Assembly: GCA_025359885.1 (NCBI GenBank)
Contig: JANYDG010000027.1
Coordinates: 1-64,000, forward strand
Source of the DNA: Acidobacteriota bacterium
GTDB taxonomy: Bacteria > Acidobacteriota > Terriglobia > Terriglobales > Acidobacteriaceae
Direction of reading: 5' to 3'
Length of the DNA: 64,000 bases
Position 1 is the stretch's first letter, and the number at the start of each line of letters is the position of its first letter. A program made the position numbers and the translations under genes. Shown one piece after another: positions 60,756-64,000 of this stretch. The notes under the pieces were generated by a model. The model ran no database searches, had not been told where the DNA came from, and saw only the letters and a list, made by a program, of their open reading frames with translations.

Positions 60756-61589
60756 ATGAAACCGTTGCTGAGGGCACTCCATGCCCTTGGAGGTAGCGGT
60801 TCGATTGAGGAAATTTACGACAAGGTTGTCGAACTGGAACAATATCCTGACGATATTGTTTCTCAAATACATGATCCTGAAAAAGGCAACCAAACGCAGA
60901 TCGCTTATCGTCTGGCCTGGGCTCGAAGGTATCTTAAAAAATACGGGGTGTTGGATAACTCCGCGAGGGGCATTTGGTCACTCAACCACAAATCAAACGA
61001 ATTGAATAACCTTGACCCCCAAAAGGTTATCAGGTATGTACGTGCTCTCGACAAAAAGGAGAAAGGATCGAAGAGTGCGGAAGCAGCGCCCGACGGAAGT
61101 CCTGATCTGGATGTTGAGGAAGTGACTGGTTGGAAGGAAAAGCTTCATACAGTTCTTACACAAGTGTTGGCACAGTCCGCGTTCGAAAGATTAGTCCAGC
61201 GCGTTCTGAGGGAGTCGGGATTTACACAGGTTGAAGTGACTGGACGAAGTAGAGCCGGTGGCATTGATGGAAGGGGCATTGCGCGTATCAATGGGTTGAT
61301 GAGTTTCCACGTGCTGTTCCAGTGCAAGCGATATCAAGGTGCTGTTGGTCCTGCTGAGATTAGAGATTTTTGGGGGGCAATGATGGGTCGTTCAGACAAA
61401 GGTCTTTTCATTACCACTGGAACTTTTACGCCTGCAACAGTAAAGGAAGCAACGCGGGATGGGGCTCCACCAATTGAGTTACTGGACGGGTGGGAATTTG
61501 CGGAGAAACTCCGAGAGTCAGGCTTAGGGGTTTCGACAAAGACGGTCCAAGTGTATTCAGTCGATGAGGCATGGTTTTCGACTATTTGA
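60756..61589 (+). CDS. Solitary Mrr-type restriction endonuclease
   Basis: 277 residues. The N-terminal winged-helix Mrr_N domain (MKPLLRALHALGGSGSIEEIYDKVVEL, IAYRLAWARRYLKKYGVLDNSARGIW, about residues 1-80) is followed by an Mrr_cat nuclease domain (about 135-270). The PD-(D/E)xK centre is seen: FERLVQRVLRESGF, GGIDGRG (Asp171) and LFQCKRYQG (Gln189, Lys191), then GLFITTGTFTPAT. Mrr enzymes cut DNA with methylated bases. No methyltransferase lies nearby, so it is a type IV-like defence gene. The sequence is clearly more AT-rich than its neighbours, with adjacent repeats, suggesting horizontal gain. Ribosome binding site: AGGTGA. Confidence 0.87.
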   Translation: MKPLLRALHALGGSGSIEEIYDKVVELEQYPDDIVSQIHDPEKGNQTQIAYRLAWARRYLKKYGVLDNSARGIWSLNHKSNELNNLDPQKVIRYVRALDKKEKGSKSAEAAPDGSPDLDVEEVTGWKEKLHTVLTQVLAQSAFERLVQRVLRESGFTQVEVTGRSRAGGIDGRGIARINGLMSFHVLFQCKRYQGAVGPAEIRDFWGAMMGRSDKGLFITTGTFTPATVKEATRDGAPPIELLDGWEFAEKLRESGLGVSTKTVQVYSVDEAWFSTI

Positions 61590-61660
61590 CCACTTGTCGT
61601 GCGGAGTATTGATCCGGTAGGAGAAGCAAGGGCAACGACTCGCGAACTTTGTCATTCCCA

Positions 61661-61691
61661 CCCATGTCACCAAAGACGTGACAAGGATGGG
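61661..61691 (+). repeat. Hairpin element copy with a changed inner stem
   Basis: CCCAT-GTCAC pairs with GTGAC, then AAGG and ATGGG, with a 7-base loop. Compared with GCCGC/GCGGC and TCCGC/GCGGA in the other copies, both sides of the stem changed together. Flanks (TCATTCCCA before, GGGCACCC after) and the downstream GAAGCAGGCCCTTCGC (61721-61736) match the copy at 54538. Confidence 0.82.
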
Positions 61692-61776
61692 GCACCCGGG
61701 CAATCTCTTATTCGGAAGAGATGAAGCAGGCCCTTCGCTTTGCCCGGGATGACAATTACTGTGATTGAGAGAACTG

Positions 61777-62985
61777 CTATTTAGGTGGCCAGTGGATTTG
61801 GCCGGTGCTGCGGTAGGCGAGGTTGGCGATGTGGCCAGCGCGGGCAGCGGCTACTCCTGCTTCGACGGGTGCGTTTGGTTCTTTGCGGGATTCGAGGCAG
61901 TCAAAGAAATTTTGCATGTGGCTGATGGTGCCGTCGCGGAAGCTGGTTTCTGAGAGGACAGGGTTTTCCTTCCCGTTGACGCCCTCGTGATGGACGGACA
62001 TGCCGCTGCGGTTGAGCTTGAGGGTGGCTTCTGTGCCGCGGAATTCAAGGCCTCCGTCGTCGATGGAGCTGGTCATCATGCCCTCGTAGACGACATCGAA
62101 GCCTTTGCTGCCTTCAGCACCGGGGTAGCGGAGGGCGGCCTGGATGGTGTCGGGGCAATCCCACTGGTCAAAGTAGTATTTGTCGGCGAGCATCTGCGCG
62201 TTTGTGGGGGTGTCGGACTGCATGGCCCAGTGGACGACGTCGATCCAGTGGGTGAAGAGGTCAGTCATTGCGCCGCCGCCGAAGTTCCAGAACCATCGCC
62301 AGTGGAAAAACTTTTCCTTGGAAAATTCCTGATCGGGGGCGCTGCCCAGCCAGAGCTTCCAGTCGAGGTTTGCGGTGTCGACGGGTCGGTTGGCGCTGGT
62401 CCAACTGGGATCTTTGGAGAAGTGGGACTGGTAGTTTTGCCACCAATAGGTGCGGACCTGGTGAATGCGGCCGAGCGAGCCGCCCTGGATGAGGTTGACG
62501 GCGCTGCGGAAATGCTCCCAGGAGCGCTGCTGCATGCCGCACTGGAGGATGCGGTTGGTGCTGCGGACGGCTTTGGTGAGGGCGCTGCCTTCTTCGATGG
62601 AGTGGGTTACGGGTTTTTCGAGGTAGACGTCTTTGCCAGCGGCGAGGGCGTCGGCGGCCATTTTGAGGTGCCAGTGGTCTGGGGAGGCGATGAAGACGGC
62701 GTCGATCTCCTTGTTGTCGAGGAGTTCGCGGTAATCGAGATGGCTGGTGGCCAGGCCGCCGGACCGGGCGACGAGCTTGTCGCGATTTGGTTTGTAGACG
62801 TCGGCGACGGCGACGAACTGCACTGGGGCGACTTTTTCAGCGGAATCGAGGAGGGAGCCCATGCGCCCACCGTTGCCGATAACGCCAATGCGGGGAGAGT
62901 CGTTGGCGCCGAGGACGCGTGTGGAGGCGAGGGCCGTGATGCCGGTGGCGATGAGGAACGAGCGGCGGGTTGGTTCGAGAGGCAT
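61777..62985 (-). CDS. Tat-exported Gfo/Idh/MocA family oxidoreductase
   Basis: 402 residues with AGGAGACCC before ATG62985. A twin-arginine signal (RRSFLIATG) opens the protein. The Rossmann glycine loop is IGVIGNGGRMGSLL; the EKP motif, LEKPVTHS, has the conserved Lys-Pro that contacts cofactor and substrate. The C-terminal alpha/beta domain has HWRWFWNFGGGAMTDLFTHWIDVVHW, where DxxxH-like residues bind the sugar. These NAD(P)-dependent enzymes act on sugars or inositols; exported, cofactor-carrying members are common in acidobacteria and Bacteroidota. A GH3 gene lies upstream on the same strand. The substrate is not known. Confidence 0.9.
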   Translation of the reverse strand: MPLEPTRRSFLIATGITALASTRVLGANDSPRIGVIGNGGRMGSLLDSAEKVAPVQFVAVADVYKPNRDKLVARSGGLATSHLDYRELLDNKEIDAVFIASPDHWHLKMAADALAAGKDVYLEKPVTHSIEEGSALTKAVRSTNRILQCGMQQRSWEHFRSAVNLIQGGSLGRIHQVRTYWWQNYQSHFSKDPSWTSANRPVDTANLDWKLWLGSAPDQEFSKEKFFHWRWFWNFGGGAMTDLFTHWIDVVHWAMQSDTPTNAQMLADKYYFDQWDCPDTIQAALRYPGAEGSKGFDVVYEGMMTSSIDDGGLEFRGTEATLKLNRSGMSVHHEGVNGKENPVLSETSFRDGTISHMQNFFDCLESRKEPNAPVEAGVAAARAGHIANLAYRSTGQIHWPPK

Positions 62986-63057
62986 GGGTCTCCTGTTTGG
63001 AAGGCGGACCCATTATGCATGATTTGGGTAGCTGTTGACTTCAGAAATTCGGGCCAG

Positions 63058-63087
63058 AAAAAAGGGCCGCCTGGTTGGGCAGCCCTT
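63058..63087 (-). terminator. Rho-independent terminator of GH3 gene
   Basis: On the minus strand AAGGGC pairs with GCCCTT and, after a mismatch, GCC with GGC, followed by TTTTTT. It lies about 160 bases beyond the GH3 stop and before the oxidoreductase start. It insulates the oxidoreductase promoter. Confidence 0.8.
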
Positions 63088-63153
63088 GTGTGAGTGTGAA
63101 GTGTGAGTGTGAAGTGTGAGTGTGAAGTGTGAAGTGTGAGTGTGAAGTGTGAA
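63088..63153. repeat. Tandem 13-bp/7-bp repeat
   Basis: GTGTGAGTGTGAA occurs three times in a row (63088-63126), then GTGTGAA, another 13-mer and another GTGTGAA. It directly follows the terminator. Such satellites expand by slippage. The following bases (AAGCAGAGGCTTTGC near 63154) resemble the GAAGCAGG motif next to the hairpin elements. Confidence 0.85.
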
Positions 63154-63247
63154 AAGCAGAGGCTTTGCTTTGCTCAGGATGATGACGGCTCGGTTTGATG
63201 CCGGGACTGCGGTTTGGGGCAGTCCCGGCCATTGAGTGGTTATGCGG

Positions 63248-64000
63248 TTATTTGACGCTGGTGAGAGTGAGGTCGGCGGTGAGTGGGAGGGATTCGACGG
63301 AATCGCCTACCGAGATGGTGAACTTGTCGGAGCTGATGGCCCACTTTTTGCCAGCTACGTCGTAGTAGGAGAAGGAGCGGCTATCGAGTGGGATGGAGAC
63401 GTGCCTGGTTTCGCCGGGGGCGAGGACGACGCGATCGAAGCCCTTGAGTTCGTGGGCGGGGCGGTCGATCTTTGCCCCGGGCTCCGAGATGTAGAGCTGG
63501 GCGACAGCTGCGCCAGCGCGTTTGCCTGAGTTCGTGATGTCAAAGTCTGCGGTGGCGTGGATGCCTGGTTCGGCGCTGCTTTGGGCGACTTTGAGGTTGG
63601 CGAACTGGAAGGTGGTGTAGGAGAGCCCGTATCCGAAGGGGAAGAGCGGCTTGGTGTGGTTCTTTTCGTAGCCACGATAGCCGACGTAGATGCCTTCGTT
63701 GTATTTGACTTTGACGGAGTCGCCTTCCGGGTAGTAGCTGGCGTTGGTTGGGTTGTCTTCGGCGCGGCGCTCAAAGGTGGCGGGGAGATGGCCGGAGGGG
63801 TTGTACTTGCCGAAGAGAATGTCGGCGAGGGCGTTGCCGGCGGCCTGGCCGCCGTACCAGGATTCGAGGAGTGCTGGGACTTTGTCGATCCAGGTCTGGG
63901 AATCGACGTTGCCGCCGGAGACGACGGAGACGATGGTTTTGGGGTTGGCGGCGGCGATTTCGCGAATGAGTTCATCCTGGCCGTAGGGGAGGGAGAAGGT
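63248..64000 (-). CDS. GH3 beta-glucosidase-like protein, C-terminal part (5' end outside window)
   Basis: 250 codons from the window edge to the TAA at 63248-63250; the frame is open to position 64000, so the start lies beyond. The translation has the end of the GH3 C-terminal domain (TIVSVVSGGNVDSQTW, VPALLESWYGGQAAGNALADILFGKYNPSGHLPATF, given as regions) and PLFPFGYGLSYTTF. A fibronectin type III-like domain follows (ADFDITNSGKRAGAAVAQLYISEPG, ELKGFDRVVLAPGE). GH3 enzymes of this layout hydrolyse beta-glucosides or beta-xylosides in the periplasm or outside the cell. The larger open frame on the same strand at 63355-63975 is a shadow. Confidence 0.92.
   Translation of the reverse strand, partial: TFSLPYGQDELIREIAAANPKTIVSVVSGGNVDSQTWIDKVPALLESWYGGQAAGNALADILFGKYNPSGHLPATFERRAEDNPTNASYYPEGDSVKVKYNEGIYVGYRGYEKNHTKPLFPFGYGLSYTTFQFANLKVAQSSAEPGIHATADFDITNSGKRAGAAVAQLYISEPGAKIDRPAHELKGFDRVVLAPGETRHVSIPLDSRSFSYYDVAGKKWAISSDKFTISVGDSVESLPLTADLTLTSVK

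Noticed and set aside
61987-63093. Long forward open frame (368 codons) opposite the Gfo/Idh/MocA gene
   Set aside because: It is antisense to a clearly conserved gene and arises from the G/C-rich third positions; its translation is Gly/Val/Ala/Asp-rich without a family pattern.
63088-63153. CRISPR array
   Set aside because: The units are 13 and 7 bases long, without spacers and without cas genes nearby.
63355-63975. 206-codon minus-strand frame at the right end
   Set aside because: Ser/Pro/Thr-rich shadow; the frame ending at 63248 encodes the recognisable GH3 C-terminus.

Overview
The window looks like a chromosomal segment of an acidobacterium (Acidobacteriaceae/Terriglobia-like). The evidence is an Oar-type TonB-dependent receptor with an N-terminal carboxypeptidase-regulatory-like domain, several Tat-exported oxidoreductases and glycoside hydrolases, a CRTAC1/ASPIC-UnbV protein, an HpnI-like glycosyltransferase, many multiheme cytochromes and a GC-rich sequence. 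The taxonomic call is inference; there is no rRNA gene or complete tRNA gene in the window.

Layout. 0-0.8 kb: an excisionase-like HTH gene followed by what looks like the 3' end of a tRNA-Cys gene (possible edge of an integrated element). 0.8-9.1 kb: argG, then a carbohydrate group (TonB receptor, GH39-like xylosidase, glucoamylase-like protein). 9.1-13.6 kb: DoxX protein, small secreted protein, EmrAB-type efflux pump with a divergent TetR regulator and a palindromic operator. 13.7-25.7 kb: a large minus-strand extracellular electron transfer locus (tetraheme cytochrome, SurA/PpiC-like isomerase, beta-barrel protein, two six-bladed NHL propellers, 12-heme and 16-heme cytochromes), followed by two TPR proteins and a monoheme cytochrome c. 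Its gene content resembles the published omcS-companion (osc) clusters that assemble cytochrome nanowires in Geobacter.

26-46.4 kb: thiolase, NrnA, RbfA, a Mo/2Fe-2S hydroxylase pair, tandem HD-GYP protein, ASPIC/UnbV protein, aminotransferase, SixA, Ppx/GppA, GT39, HpnI-like GT21, and a TetR plus membrane protein plus ABA4-like group. 46.4-52 kb: a heat-shock locus on the minus strand (dnaK, dnaJ, hspR) with a HAIR-like operator before dnaK. A BrnT-type toxin gene and an unusual antitoxin/nuclease-like fusion sit between dnaJ and hspR. 52.5-64 kb: GH13 alpha-glucosidase, beta-carbonic anhydrase, two SpoIIE/PP2C phosphatases with membrane sensors plus a truncated third copy, a serine hydrolase, an Mrr-type restriction enzyme, a Gfo/Idh/MocA oxidoreductase and the C-terminal part of a GH3 beta-glucosidase.

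Two patterns cut across the genes. The plus strand is C-rich to the left of about 50 kb and G-rich to the right, whatever the gene orientation, so the GC skew changes sign near dnaK. The intergenic gaps at 52-62 kb carry copies of a hairpin element whose inner stem changes sequence in a compensatory way between copies.
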